Below, piece after piece: positions 24,626 through 37,560 of a stretch of DNA of 64,000 nt (its first letter is position 1; each line of letters begins with the position of its first letter). The stretch spans positions 810,501 to 874,500 of the forward strand of contig JAWRVZ010000016.1 of the NCBI GenBank assembly GCA_037043235.1, given 5' to 3'. The stretch comes from Rhodeus uyekii. Its lineage: Eukaryota; Chordata; Actinopteri; Cypriniformes; Acheilognathidae. Made by a program: the position numbers and the translations under genes. The notes under the pieces are model-generated. The model was not told the DNA's origin and did no database searches. It saw only the letters and a program-made list of their open reading frames with translations.

Positions 24626-25392
24626 TCTTCTCACACAATACATGGCTGCAATATCATCTTACAAATTCATTGCAAATTTCATAAAGGTGAACAAACAGTC
24701 CCTCACACACACTGCGCATCCTGAGCTAATGTATATAGGCAGAGGAGAGGTATTGATCTCTGGTCTGGGAAAATCTTTGCATCAATCCATTTGGCAGTAT
24801 TTAGACGCAGAGAAGGTTATGAATCAGAAGGAATCTATATGAAGCCACATTGCTGTATATGGGAGTGTGTAAGATGACAGAAGAGCCTTTCTCAATATAG
24901 GAAAAGCTCTTCCTCTGTCCACCTCAGGTATCTGACAGCAGCCATGAACCCAGGGCTTGAGGTCTAATTTGTGGTAATGAAAGAATTCATCATCACAAGG
25001 GAGTTAAAGAGCGATGCCACCAAGTCTCTGTCTCTGTAAATATATTCTGCCCTGATGTAAGCCGCAGTCAATGTGTGAGTGTTCATCACCCCGGGCAAAC
25101 ATCTCTCTCAGCCTTTCATATCTTTCCACAATAACCTTTTGGCCACAGACGCCAACACTCACACGCCCACATCACACACAGAGGGGAGGTGTTTATACCC
25201 CGCTCTTGTGGAGGTCAGCTGGCTGAGTATGTGGGTGGTGAGTGTCTATACAGATATCTATTTTATGAGCAAACACATACTATAAATGTCTGTGGAGAAT
25301 CATTATAGCACAAATAGTGGCACATAAATCTTTCACCTTGATCATTTCCCATTTGATGTGAAGTCATTGTTTAATAAATCTGGATCTCAGCA
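24626..25392. other. Intergenic, no gene seen
   Basis: No exon or named repeat recognised. Positions 25010-25260 are slightly GC-richer and non-repetitive. Confidence 0.35.
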
Positions 25393-25500
25393 GTGTGGGG
25401 AAAGTTACTCTTAAAGTAATTCGTTAAAATATTGTGTTACGCCTTTAAAAAGTAACTAATTACGTCACTTGGTTACTTGTGTTCATTTTTCTTACCTCAC
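25393..25500 (+). repeat. Teleost repeat starting CAGTGTGGGGAAAGTTACT
   Basis: It begins CAGTGTGGGGAAAGTTACT and continues with AAAGTAACTAATTACGTCACTTGGTTACTT-type text, a widespread teleost DNA repeat with AGTAACT/AGTTACT motifs. Only the 5' end is present. A longer inverted copy lies at 36180-36740. Confidence 0.65.
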
Positions 25501-27949
25501 TTAATTCAGCAAAAGAAAATGAAACACAAATGTGGTTTATCTAAAAAGTTTTTTTTTGCTTTGTAGTAAGGTTGAATTGGGCCATCAAAGGTCAGCAGCA
25601 AATTTGTCTTAAGACATTGTTTAATAAAGTGAGATTAAAACCATAAAGCAGGTTTTCATAATTATCTGATTTTGCATTTCAAAATTTTTATTCATTTTGA
25701 GGAATACTGATTGTGTTTTTGTGCATATGAGATGTGTAAATACTTTTAGGCAGAGTGTCCACTAAAGCGTTTTTTTTTTCCCGAGGCTAGTGTATTTTCA
25801 GTGGGAGTGCCGTGCAGAATATCAGTGTTTAGCACCAAAACTCACACGGTTGACCTTAACCTTTATCAGGTTAAAAGACTCGTGACGTGTGCAAGTGCTC
25901 ATGAGCTTCTGAATACTTGCACAGTATTGGGAACATGTTGAAACCTAACCTACCAACCTATACCTGAAAAACCATGTGCAAGTGTACCTGGAAAAAGCTG
26001 TTTTAAACACAAAAATGTTTTGATTTAGTTAACAGAACAATTCAATTAAATTGATAATTAAAATCTATTTATAACAGTATTTATCAAAGCATCCTGACTT
26101 TCTAGCATTTTTACACAAGTGCATACAATACAATTTTTCAGAGTGCTGTAGATTTGCAGGAAGGTTTCTTCAAGTGTCATTGGAGACAATGCTGCAGTTC
26201 TTCTGGTTCTTTCTGTCTTAGTTTGTTCTGTTTCTTCATGTAATCACAGATGAACTCGATAATACTGAGATCAGATCTCCGTGCAGAGCACCGACTGTTA
26301 CTATCGCCCCAAATCTTTTTAGTTGTTCCCTTGTTGTGATGAAGTCAGCAACACAAAAACAACAAAAGGCCAGATTGCACACTTAATCAATGGAATGTCA
26401 ATTGAAAATCTATTTAAATGAAGCTTGTTTCAATAAATTACAAGATTGGCTGTTGCTACAGAATTATCACACAGTTGAGCTTGATTGCATTATTCCTTTG
26501 TTACGTCTACAGTTGTTTTGAGATTCAAAGCATTTTTGAAATTAAAGAAAAAGACACATACTTCTGTATAGCACTGTCCTTCCTCCAATAGAAAGGAAAA
26601 TGGCATAAAATAAAACCCTGAATATTTAATGTACGTTGTTATGCATGGCTTTCTTTTCTCTGCAAAATAATACATCAGTTTCCACAAGCATATTAACTGT
26701 TTTTAACATTGATAATAATACGAAATATTTCTTGAGCAGAAAATCAGCATATTAACTGGACATTGACGTAATCCTGATGCAAATTCAGCTTTAAATCATA
26801 AGAATAAATTACATTTAAAAATATATTTATGCTATGTCCCTTAGTGGAGTAGGGGTATGAAGAAGATATAGGCTACATAAAACAAATGAAACACTCATAT
26901 TAATGTAGTCTCTGGGGAATACTGTGGGTGACCGACACAGCCAAGATAACTGCATGTGGTTCGCTTTATATACAATCAAGAAATAGAATTTACACACAAA
27001 TGAGAATACAACACATATGAACTTATTTACAACTGTATACAACTATACAATTAAAAACATTTTTTTAAATAAACCACATAGAGAAGGAAGAGTTGTGCTA
27101 AACAAACAAAAATAACAAAAACTGACCCCACCCTCTAAACTACGGTGACTGAAAACAAAACAACAAATTAAATAATACTTCAGTGTTTAGAATGCCCGAA
27201 CTAAAGCTAAATTACTAAAGCAAAATCTACTCGGGGTGGCACACGCTCCTCCCCTAATGTGTCTAACAGAGGTAATCCTAAGTTTGTGCAATACATCTGA
27301 CTGATGTCTCTAGTGGTCAATGGTTTTGATGGATTCTCATCATGAAAGAGCTTCAACATCCCAATTGAGCCATTAATGCACATATTGATGCGTCAATTTG
27401 AATGGTTTATCTAAACAAATTATGGCTCGATTGTGTGTTGGTTTAGTGATTAACGGTTGGAAGTCAATTAAACATGCATACGTATCTCCATTGTATATTG
27501 ACTGTGGTATTGAACACTCTGCCGTTCATTTGTTCTTGCTATGGTGGGTTAGCAGGGGTTTTACTTTTTTTTTTTAAGAAAAAGAAGAAAGCCAAGGACT
27601 CCCAAATATGAGAACTCCCTTCTTAAAATATAAATGCAGCTGTACAGAATTTAGATTAATTTGTACTTAACTAACAAAATAAATATTTGCCATTTACGAT
27701 CACGGCTACTTAACATATAACAGCATATAATAAAAACAGACATGAACATAAAACATACAGCGTTTACAACATTTACACATAATTGATTAATTCTTTCGAT
27801 CACGCATGACAATTTTAAAATGACTGAAATTACCAAATTGTGTATATCTTCAGTTTACGGTAGTTTGAAGAGAATTCCAGTCCAACATATAGGCCTACAC
27901 ACTAAAGAATAAAATAATTATGATTTTGAAAGAAGACTTGAAAGAAGTC
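25501..27949. other. Intergenic, no gene seen
   Basis: AT-rich DNA. No coding exon, RNA gene or confident repeat is recognised. Confidence 0.4.
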
Positions 27950-28165
27950 TTTAATAATCACAGAGGCTGCAAGTAAAAAATATTATTACAATTTAGAATT
28001 CCCTGAGCAGTAAGGACCATGTGACACTAAAGACAAGAGTAATGATGCTGTTATTTTAAATTGTAATAATGTTTCACAGTATTACTGTTTTTACTCTTTT
28101 TTTAAATAAATCAAATCTCATATAAACACAGCCTTGGTGATCTTAAGAGACTTATTTCGAGAGCA
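27950..28165 (+). repeat. Interspersed repeat (CATGTGACACTAAAGAC family)
   Basis: It contains the ordered blocks GGACCATGTGACACTAAAGAC, GTAATGATGCTG, TTTTAAATTGTAATAATG, and CAAATCTCATATAAACACAGCCTTGGTGA. These are shared with the repeats at 57340-57620 and 61880-62195. The family is a non-coding fish element. Confidence 0.6.
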
Positions 28166-28204
28166 AACAATTTTTGTTTATTGTATATATTGTATAATAT
28201 TGCA

Positions 28205-28786
28205 CAGTAATGCCTTGATATACGGCCAGGGCCAAGCTCGTAACTCAAATCCTTTTTAACCATAATAAATAACAGGGGAAAAAATGATCCATTCCAGCCC
28301 TCTTAAAAACTCCCTTATTAGTGTTTTCATAGACATAGACATTTATATAGACATCATTATATAGACATTTATGGTATATAGACAATTTTCTAGAAAATTA
28401 TAGTATATTCCTGTGATATAAAATGTGGTTTTAATAATGAGTTCTTACCTGTGAGACAGTAGCGGCTACTGGCGGCGTGTGCAGAGGAGGAGAAGGGAGG
28501 GATAACGTAGATAATGCAAACATTGTGTAGATAATGCAGTGAAGTGTTTCTTCCCATGTAGTGTATTGGATACAGTGTAATGTGTGTATGCTTCAAAACC
28601 TTTTATTTACTGTTATTGAACATACATAACTCCTGCTGCTCCCAGTTTAATACTAGTGAATCACTCATTGCCCCTGGTAACCACCGATGTAAAACCAAGG
28701 TGGCCCTCTAGAGAAAATGCTCTAAGGTTTGCTCGTATCTCACAATACTTTGCATGTCGGGATGCTCATATCTCAAGGTATTACTG
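28205..28786. mobile_element. Pogo/Tigger-like MITE
   Basis: The left end CAGTAATGCCTTGATATACG is inverted at the right end (its reverse complement there reads CAGTAATACCTTGAGATATG). The length is about 580 bp. The interior has no transposase. The ends match the fragment at 16535. Confidence 0.7.
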
Positions 28787-30469
28787 TATATTATTCCAAC
28801 AATTTAATTCCAAATAATGACTGAATTCCCCAGACCACAGTTTGAAAAACCCTGTTTTTAATCAGATAGATTTGGAGAGGTGATGAACTGAGAGATCGTT
28901 GCAATCTGATGCTGTATTTTCTGCAAGAGTTTGACGTTATCTGTGTGATGTGCTGGATGAGTGTTCATCACATCGTGACGTAAAAGGGCTGTAATGATCA
29001 AACCCATCAGAGAGTTTGCTTCCCTCTGGAGGGCAGATGCGTTTTTCTCTCCTCCGTCATCTCCCTCCATGCAGCTCATTGAGCCTCTTTTTCGTCTTTT
29101 TGCTTTCTTTCTCTCTCTATACTGTCCAAATCCTCTTTGTTCAGACGCAAAAAGCACAGTTAAAGTGAACTGTCTTTATCTCTGAGATAAGAGTACAAGA
29201 AGAGTGAGAGAGAGAGAGAAAGAAAGAAGCTTAATGTTTCCGAGCAGAGCACAGAATCTGAATTGTGTGTTGTGAAAGATGTGTGATGAAGGGCCTCTGT
29301 GACTTAGTCTCGCCTCTTCCAGGGTGAGAAACACGAGTCTTTGCTTTTTCCCAGGAGCTCAGGAGAAGTTTTAATGAAGGAACAAAGGTCACAGGTGTTC
29401 ATGCTCTTGATCGCTGTCAGCTCATCTGCATTCACCCACACTGTGTCTGTACTTATTTCTTATGAGAAGGTAAGGAAGATTGGAAACCACCTACACACTT
29501 ACCTTACAGCATGAAATATGCTGACTTTAATAAATATGAAATTAATTGGTTTCCAATGATTTAGCCAATCAGCACGAGAGAAGGCCTGTAAATATGTAGC
29601 CGACTCATTTATGTTCCTCAACAGTTTTTTCTGCATCCCTCCACCATCCCATTTCCTCACACTTGTCTGGTTATTATATACCAGAGATACAGGGGAATAC
29701 AGCCATCTTCCAAGCTCGCTGCCCTCTCCTTGGACAGCATGCCAAATACACATTCTTTTACTCTATATAATCATTTGAAAGTGTGAACTTGTGAAACAGG
29801 TGGTGTATTAACCGGTACATAAAAGATTGAATGAAAAATATGTTTTGTTGCTATATGACAACGTCTGAAATGTATGCACCTAATCCACTGCATCTTTGAT
29901 CAAGTACACAAATACCATTTGAGCGTCACTACTGGAAGCAGGACATGTCCAACTATACAATGCAGCTCACATAAAATGTGATGGTCATGTGACAGACATA
30001 TTATAATCATGTGACAGTAATGTAGCGTACTACTGTTTATTGGACATGTGAAGGTTACAGGAAGTAAGCGTGCAAGCCAGAGCTCTGCGCCTTTAAGACC
30101 AGCATTTGAGGCTAAGCGTATTCCATCATTCATCATGTTCAGGAACTCATCTGCATATTATTATCTGTCTCATCTCATCTATTATTTCTGCCATATTTCA
30201 GCCAATGCCTACTGATTAAATTTTAATAAGTAGTAGGCAGTTTAAAGAATACACTGCGCAGTATTCAATACAAAGTAAGCTAGTTTTCCTTTCAAAACGA
30301 ATGTCATGCCAACATGCCAACATACAGACTTGGCACTGAAACATGCTGACAAACAAGCTTGTAGAGAACGTTAATGAATGAGTTTGCGCAATTATTTTAA
30401 TATTTCACTAATAAGATGTTATATATTAGTTTACAGATAACAGATTAATTTACCTTTCACAGATAAATA
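28787..30469. other. Intergenic, no gene seen
   Basis: No recognisable exon. Positions 29000-29470 are less AT-rich, with AGAGAGAGA runs near 29210. The open frame at 28858-29157 (minus) matches no family known to me. Confidence 0.4.
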
Positions 30470-30629
30470 CACTGCTCAAAAAATTAAGGGAACTTCATCA
30501 TCACAGTATAACACCAAGTCGATTAAACTTCAGGAATATCAATCTGTGAAAGTAGGAAGCATAAGTGATTGTGAATTAGTTTCCCCTACTTTGGTGCAAA
30601 TGAAAGTGACAACAGGTGCACTGGAGAGT

Positions 30630-31046
30630 GTAGGGGATTTACAGTTAAGACCCGAGGACCAGATATGTTGAATGAAGACCAGGAGTCAGAAGTGCAGTCA
30701 ATAGAAGAAATTTTAGTGAAGTTTAGTTTGTAGTTTCATCAGCAGAAGCTTCAGGTCTCACAAGGAGTTCGTAGGCCGCCCCACATACAATAACATTGTT
30801 ACAGCAATTATAATCTAACAGAGGCTACTAACTACGACAGTGATGACGGTTAAATGATTCTGATTGGCTAAGAAAGAAAGAAAGAAAGATAAACAAAACT
30901 AGTAATTTTCCACACAAGAGCATACAGTCTGAAGCATATCTTCGTTGATCACATGGTTGACGGGTTAGTGACCTTCCACTTGGCTTGTCGAGAACAACAA
31001 GTCTCCTTATGATGCCAGTTAATTGCCTCACCAATACCGACCATAT

Positions 31047-31091
<45 letters not shown>

Positions 31092-31200
31092 GCTTCTCCA
31101 AGGCTGAACTTGGCTCAGGCTCAAGTGCAGACAATATTCATCCTTATTCTATGGAAAAATACAGAAAAGCAAAGAAAGGCTTTAACTAATCAAATAAGAA
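30630..31200 (-). mobile_element. LTR-like insert with (CA)n and (TA)n tracts nearby
   Basis: On the minus strand the segment ends GTAAATCCCCTACA, near 30630. It contains GGGGCGGCCTACGAACTCC and TTCTCGACAAGCCAAGTGG, with an internal (TG)n (plus-strand CA run 31049-31085). The block from about 30960 to 31165 recurs in opposite orientation at 34575-34925, proving a repeat family. LTR identity is inferred from its ends and regulatory look. Confidence 0.5.
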
Positions 31201-31237
31201 AAAGAAAATAATATATGAAGAAATAAGAAAAAGAAAA

Positions 31238-31240
<3 letters not shown>

Positions 31241-31296
<56 letters not shown>
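31241..31296. repeat. (TA)n microsatellite
   Basis: An uninterrupted alternating TA run of 56 bp, flanked by AAGAAAAGAA-type purine sequence. It is likely polymorphic and prone to cruciform formation. Confidence 0.95.
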
Positions 31297-31298
<2 letters not shown>

Positions 31299-31800
31299 AG
31301 CGGCAATGGATTTCTAAATCGTCCCTTTCAAGAGGCAATAGCATGAGGTACCTACATCTTCTAGTGAGACATGTGCTCACAGCCCAGCACTGTGCAGCTC
31401 GATTGGTATTTACAAGAGAACATCAAAATTGCCATTGGTTCCCCGTTCTCTTGGGAACCAGGTCTTCACGGTGAGCACATGTGAAAAGGTCGGGATGTGC
31501 TGTGGAGAACCTGCCCAGCGTCAAATGGCTAGAATGTAGAGGTAGTTTTAAGAGGATGAAGGCACTGATGCCATTGCCTGACCCTTAACTTCCCCAGATC
31601 TGAATCCAATTGAGAACCTCTGAGCACATTGCATATTGGAGAATCCAAAGCCACCAGTAGCACCACAGACTGTCCAGGAGCCCATGATGCCCTGATACAG
31701 GTCTGGGAGGAGATCCCTTAGGACACCATCTGCCATCTCATCAGGAGCCGAGACGTTGTCGTGAGTGCATGCAGGGATGTGGGGGCCATACACACTACTG

Positions 31801-33689
31801 ACTTACATTATGAGTTGCAGTGATGAAACTGTGAACAGCTTGTAACTTATTTATGTTAGAAAATAAATGTGTTTGTTAGAAACCATACATAGAAATGAGA
31901 ATATTGCATGACATTGTAAAAACAAATCCCAACTCAGATGCAACTCAGAAGCTTCTCAGATGCACTTCTTTGGATGCAATAGCCTCAACATAACATTAGT
32001 GCTTTCCATACCATATATCTTTATCTCTAATGTTGTATTGCTCCATTGTCTCTTAGGGACTGTTAAGCAAATCTCTTCTCTCAAAATTGTAAAGCCCCAC
32101 CGAAAGACAGCATGAATCATTTGAAGACACGTTTAGAAAATGTTATGGTGCTTAGATGACTAACAACCTCCTTGTAGCATTATTGCTTCTCTAAGGAATG
32201 TGATATCATTAGTATCTGGTCAGGGGAGATATTAGAATTGTTCATCTTGTGACTCCTCAGCTGGCAAGACACAAGAATAATAACAGATATACCGAGTGAT
32301 TTTCATTTATTCTTAAGGCCACTGTGATAAATTTGTTTTTATGGATTGGACGAGGGAGTCTAAATGCATCGTGTTTTGAATAATGAAGACTCTAAATGGC
32401 AAAGCAGTTTGTCTCTTAACTTTTTGTCTGGTTTTTGAAGTACCGGTAGCTGTGTTTAATGCATGTGAATGGGATTTTATTACAGAAGATTTCATTATCT
32501 CTATAGTATATTTTACACATTAGATTGGTTAATGAAATAAACCAATAGATGAGAGAATTTGAGCAGGTAGAAGTTTAACTATCACATATGACTGTTGTCT
32601 AGGTGATCCAAACAATATAATCCTAATTGAGTTGAGATGGTGCAATGCTATAAAATTCATTACTAGCTGACACATTTAAGGGAAAAAAGCGATGGAGACT
32701 AAAAGAGTGAGAGGGTGTACGCGCTGACGAGTGACGAGCTGGCTAATTGAATGTGGCCAGGCTAATGACATTAAACCATGTAGCTCTGAAAATAAGGCAG
32801 GTGGCAAAAAGCAGGGCTTTTGTCTGTCTCCTATTGACAGTAGGATGTGGATGCAATCTGAGTTAATGTCTTTTCAGGATATTAAGCAATTTTCCTTTTC
32901 TTTCACTTTGGCTCTTTGGTATTCACATGCTAAGCACCCCCACATGTGCTTCAGATTGACACTGTCCATTTCTAATTAATGGTCCTGCATTTCCGTTGGG
33001 AAACAACAACAACACGCTAGCAAGCAGGGCAATTACCAGAAAATGCTGCAGAGAGAGATTCAATGAGATAATTTTTTACAGACACCTTGAACTCTGCCTC
33101 CGTTAAAGAGGACAAACTCTGACATGAAATGGCTGATAGCCAGGTCTGCTGTCATACGATACTTCCTCTCTGTCTCCCATCTCATTCGCTCATCACACAT
33201 CACTATCTGGGATGATGACAGGCCATAAAATGCGAACGAGGAACATCATAAACACTCTAAAAAGAGGTCAGTAGAAAAGGGTCAAATGTGTTGTATTAAT
33301 AAAACATTATTTTCTGTATTCATTTTTCCCAGGTGTTTAACCAGTACTTTGAATTACGGATTGCATTGTGTTGTGATTTAGGATTAAAGGAAATAGAAGA
33401 GACTAGAGCAGACGGTCGCACACAATCATCCGAAACAGAATCATAAAGAGCTTTATCGCCAAGTATGTTTCACATATAAGGATTTTCTCTTGGTGACAGA
33501 AGTTTCTGCAGTACAGACAGAATGACAGAGACAAGACAAAAAAGAAAAGAATAATAGCACGAGTGAATACAATTTTTGAAATATATCAAAATATGAAAAA
33601 TACACAATTGACATATATGTAGATGTAATTTAATTTTAAAAAGTATTATATATATATTTATAATATATTTATGTATAATATAGGCTTGG
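31801..33689. other. Intergenic, possible conserved blocks
   Basis: No gene. Positions 32690-32870 (with GGCTAATTGAATG and GGCTAATGACATTA) and 33040-33240 are balanced, non-repetitive stretches with homeodomain-type cores. They could be enhancers; this is inference only. Confidence 0.4.
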
Positions 33690-34023
33690 TGTCAGTTTAG
33701 TTGTCACTCTGTTTTGTTGTCACTGTCTGTATTAGTTCAGTTTTCCCCTGCCCTCAGCCCATCTGTCTCCATGGTGACTGATTAAGTTGGTTCAGTTCAG
33801 GTGTGTGTCACAGTTTGGTGTGTATATAAGCCCTGTGTTTAGACCCAGCTGGTTGTCTGATGTTTTTGTATTGTATTTCATCTGTTGTTGTGTTATACCC
33901 TGTTTGTTATGCTTCTGTTTCAAGTTAGTGTACCTGGGTTTTATTTGTTTAAACCTGGTGTTAAATAAAGTAAGCTGCATGTAGATCTTGTTGTGCCACT
34001 GCTTTCGACCTGCGATTGTGACA
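33690..34023 (+). mobile_element. LTR of a retrotransposon (5' LTR)
   Basis: It has TG...CA ends (TGTCAGTTTAG to GATTGTGACA) and is 334 bp long. A TATA box (TATATAAG, 33823-33830) and an AATAAA signal (33964-33969) are in the expected order. A gag-like frame follows at 34090, so it is read as a 5' LTR in plus orientation. Confidence 0.6.
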
Positions 34024-34089
34024 GAACAACAGGCCACTGAAAAAAGGATCAGCAGCCCTACTTAGATCGTCATGGAATTAATCTACTCC

Positions 34090-34345
34090 GTCTAAAATTA
34101 TGGACAGATGTTCAGGGAGTATGAGGAGGAGTTTGTGCGAGTCTGCCAGTTCTCCTACAGTTCAGAGGAGGGCCTTATGGACTTGTTCTGGTATAACCTG
34201 GACACAGAGTTCTGGACCTTCATGCCTGCGGGAGAAGTGGGCATGACTGTGGACTGCGGTGCTTTGGCTTATACACCGGCGGTAAGCTCAAGGAAACTAA
34301 CACAGCTTCTCCTGCGAGACTCGTTCTGCTGTCGGCTCCAGTGAG
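34090..34345 (+). pseudogene. gag-like remnant after LTR
   Basis: The frame opens at 34108 with FREYEEEFVRVCQF and DLFWYNLDTEFWTFM, resembling the start of fish LTR-retrotransposon Gag proteins, and stops after 78 aa. No downstream pol is seen. It is a truncated relic and the family is inferred. Confidence 0.4.
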
Positions 34346-34559
34346 GCCTGTTCTCTCGTCTGTTTCCTCATCTGTTGCAGTGAGTCCTGTTCTACTGTCG
34401 GCTCCAGTGAAGCCTGTTCACCCATCTGATCCAACGAGACCCATTCCACAGTCGGCTCCATATATTCTTTTCTTTGTCTTATTTTTCATATGTTCTTTTT
34501 CTTATTTGAATGAGTTGTAAAGAGTGATTTATAATCAAGTTAGGGATTTTTAGTAGTTA

Positions 34560-34702
34560 AAACCTTTCTTTACTTTTCTTTACTCTTCTGTATTTTTCCA
34601 TAAAGTAAGGATGAATATTGTCTGATAGAACATGTTATCAGAATGTTTTGAGAGTCTCTCTGTTGATAGTTGGAGCCTGAGCCGAGTTCAGCCTTGGAGA
34701 AG

Positions 34703-34793
<91 letters not shown>

Positions 34794-34925
34794 TGTGTGT
34801 GTCTGTGTGTGTCTGTGTGTGTATCTGTGTGTGTGTTAATATGGTCTGTATTGGTGAGGTGATTAACTGGCACCATAAGGAGACGGAATGACTTGATGTT
34901 CTCGACAAGCCACGTGGAAGGTCAC
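34560..34925 (+). mobile_element. Second copy of LTR-like repeat with (GT)n
   Basis: It shares GTATTTTTCCATA, GGATGAATATTGTCTG, GTTCAGCCTTGGAGAAGCTG, TTAATATGGTC and TTCTCGACAAGCCACGTGG with the reverse complement of 30960-31165. A (GT)n run at 34704-34837 (pure to 34792, then GTCTGTGT units) sits at the same place as the CA run in the other copy. It has an extra ~50 bp near 34625-34670. Confidence 0.7.
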
Positions 34926-36179
34926 TAATCTGTCAGACGAAACAGATTTCATCGTTTTTTTTAACGAACTGGTTGAGTGAATGACTCAATGGCAAACTAA
35001 TAACACACAAATATAACTCTTTTTGCCACCTACTGAATCCAGTAGCTTAATGTGACCTGGGGAATCTGAACAGATCATTCTTGTGAATTGATTCGAGTCA
35101 CTGAGATGATTTTATTAAATCAAGCCCCCCATTATATTTGGTCTCGAGTGGTGTTTTAAAACTTATGGCAGGGCTACAATTATGGTCCTGGAAGGCCATG
35201 ACCTGCAGTTTAATAATTCATAATAACACATTTTGTGGTTAGTATTTGACCACTTTAGGCTTTTCAGAAATTCACAAATCAAGTATATTTGTACATCATA
35301 GTTCAAGATCTTCGCTTTGGTCAATATGAGTATTTTTATTCATATTTACAATGTGTACCATGCACCTTCAATTAACAAAAACCTCAGACTACAGAACGAA
35401 TAGCCCTTATCTTCACTTTCCTCCTGTCTGTAGCATATAGTTTTATTAATGGGCTGGCCTTTCCTGACATTAGTGGTGCAATTTTTCAGGATGCTGCAAC
35501 AAATCAAAATGATCATTTGCTTAAACTGCTAATAAATATCTCTTAATAATCTCTTTCCCGGTTCTCATATATTATAGATGCTTAGAGAAAGTCCTCGAAA
35601 GTTATGACATATACAGTAGGTTTGCTTTTGCCAGTTGGTTATTACGTAGTGGGAATTTGGATGGGTTTCCTGTTGTCTGGGAAAGGACATCAGAGGCTGA
35701 ATTTCTTCTCACTTTACAGTATTCAAGCTCTAGCCAATTGTTCTCAGCCCTTAAGTGTCACCCGTGTTATGGCTCATTGATCAAGTCCAATAATACCGTT
35801 TATATGTTATTGCTTTTGTGCTTTAAGATATATCCCCCTGACAATTAGATCATTATTGACTGAATAGGCACTAGTATCACCAGCACAAGTGACTCATATG
35901 ACATTCACTGTATATACGATTTTTTTCTGACACACAACCATCTTCCACAGAGGCACAGATGAAAAAACTAAAACACATTTGATTTGCCAAGCCGAAAAGG
36001 AGAACATTTACAAGTTAGGCTATAGGATCATGTTGGGATATGACTTGCAAAACAAATGTACGGTCAGACATTTTTTAGAATTATGCTGTTAAAAAATCCA
36101 CTCAACTTATTATATCTGAACCAGCAATAAGATTTTAAAAGTTAGAGGGGGGTAATGAAAAAAAGTCTATGTCTGAGTC
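34926..36179. other. Intergenic, no gene seen
   Basis: AT-rich with no recognisable exon. A short stretch near 35165-35210 resembles a common fish repeat (GGGCTACAATTATGGTCCTGG). Confidence 0.4.
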
Positions 36180-36740
36180 GGCATGAAACTGCAATTGCGA
36201 GTAATCTAATAACTGTAATTTAATTACTTTTCCCTTGAAAAGTATTGGATTACTATTCATTTTTCTGAAATGTAATTACAGTTACTTCTGATGTAATTGA
36301 ATTAAAGAGTGTATAGAATAAATCTATGAAAAAAATAGCGCACTTAACATCAAAATGTAACATCTAATGATAGGTAACCTCATCCCTGTAACATGTATGT
36401 TCTGTTCTGTTTTAGTTTATTTTTTTCTCTGTTTGCCCTGTTCTCCTTTGTTGTGTGATTTGTATACACAGCCATCTCGTTACACTCCCTTTCAATTTTT
36501 AAGAATAATTAACTCAATTTTATCTATTGAATAAATTAAAAGAACGGTTTCATGTCTGTATTTGTATTGTTCAACTGGTTGAGGTTGATATGGGAAAGTA
36601 ACTAGTAATAAGTATTGCAGGTTATAAGTAACCTTTTAGAAAGAGTAATTAATACAGTATTAATTACACTGCAGATGTAATTAGTAGCTAGTATTAATTA
36701 CTTTTTAAGAGTATCTTACCCAACACTGAGTAATGTATAT
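36180..36740 (-). repeat. Teleost repeat, inverted copy of 25393 family
   Basis: Its right end, read on the minus strand, is CAGTGTTGGGTAAGATACTC, followed by AAAAAGTAATTAATAC. Many TAATTAC / GTAACT motifs follow through the interior. It is the same family as 25393-25500, in opposite orientation and longer. Confidence 0.65.
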
Positions 36741-37139
36741 TCATGTAAAATGGCTTCTTGAACAAAAAGAAAAGTAGGGTGTGACTTGATTTTGTCCATT
36801 GGAAATTGATTTGATCTGCAGTCGTATGTCTGTCTGTTGGCGTTTAATGTTTTTACATTTTCAAATAATAATTTTTTTTTTTAAAAATAAGATAAATCAC
36901 AGATAAATCATTTATAAAAGTCACTGCAACACTGTATAACAAAATAATAATTATAATTTTTGTATATATGTTGACTTTAACCTCATCTTGATGAGTGCTG
37001 TAGTGACAAATGTTTTGAGAATTAAAAAACCTTAACCAATTCTTATGTTCCTCACAATACAAATACTACAAAAATTGCTTTTTATTAAAACATTGTTTTA
37101 TGAAGCAAATCCATTAAGTGTCATTCTTCGTACATATGC

Positions 37140-37560
37140 ATCCACTTTATTAGGTACAACTGTTCAACTGCTCGTTAATGCAAATATCTCATGAGGCAAT
37201 CACAGTGTAACAAATTAATGCATTTAGGCAATGGTCAAGATGATCTGTTGAAGTTCATATTGAGTATCGGAATGAGAAAGAAAGGTGATTTAAGTGTCAT
37301 GAACATAGGATGGGTGTTGAAGGTGCAGTATTTCAGAAACTACTGCTCTACTGGGATTTTCACACACAAAACCATCTCTGAGGTTTACAGAGAATGGTCA
37401 TTAACGAGAAAATATTGAATGAGCAGCAGTTCTGTGGGTGAAAATTGCTTGTTGATGCCAGAGGTCAGAAGACAACGGCCAGACTGGCTTGAGCTGGGAG
37501 AAAAGCAACAATCAACTAACTTCAACAGTTCAACTAACAGCTCATTATAACTGAGTTAAC
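37140..37560 (+). mobile_element. Tc1-like transposase N-terminal relic
   Basis: It begins CACTTTATTAGGTACAACTG, a familiar fish Tc1 terminus. The encoded pieces RKKGDLS, QYFRNYCSTGIFTHKTISEVYREWS and LVDARGQKTTARL appear in order but across frames, i.e. the helix-turn-helix part of the transposase. The catalytic domain and 3' end are absent. Confidence 0.65.

Larger units (their letters stand above)
30470..31800 (+). mobile_element. Tc1-like relic split by LTR insert
   Basis: The left end CACTGCTCAAAAAATTAAGG at about 30471 is a known type of fish Tc1 terminus. The right part (31580-31800) encodes the transposase C-terminus in broken frame (the SPDLNPIEN region decayed near 31590-31620, then APQTVQE and QVWEEIP). 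The segment in between, from about 30630, is LTR-like DNA in the opposite orientation. The right terminal repeat is lost. Confidence 0.65.

Noticed and set aside
34570..34908. Open frames made of HT or VC repeats
   Set aside because: They are translations of the (GT)n microsatellite, as are those over the CA run near 31050.
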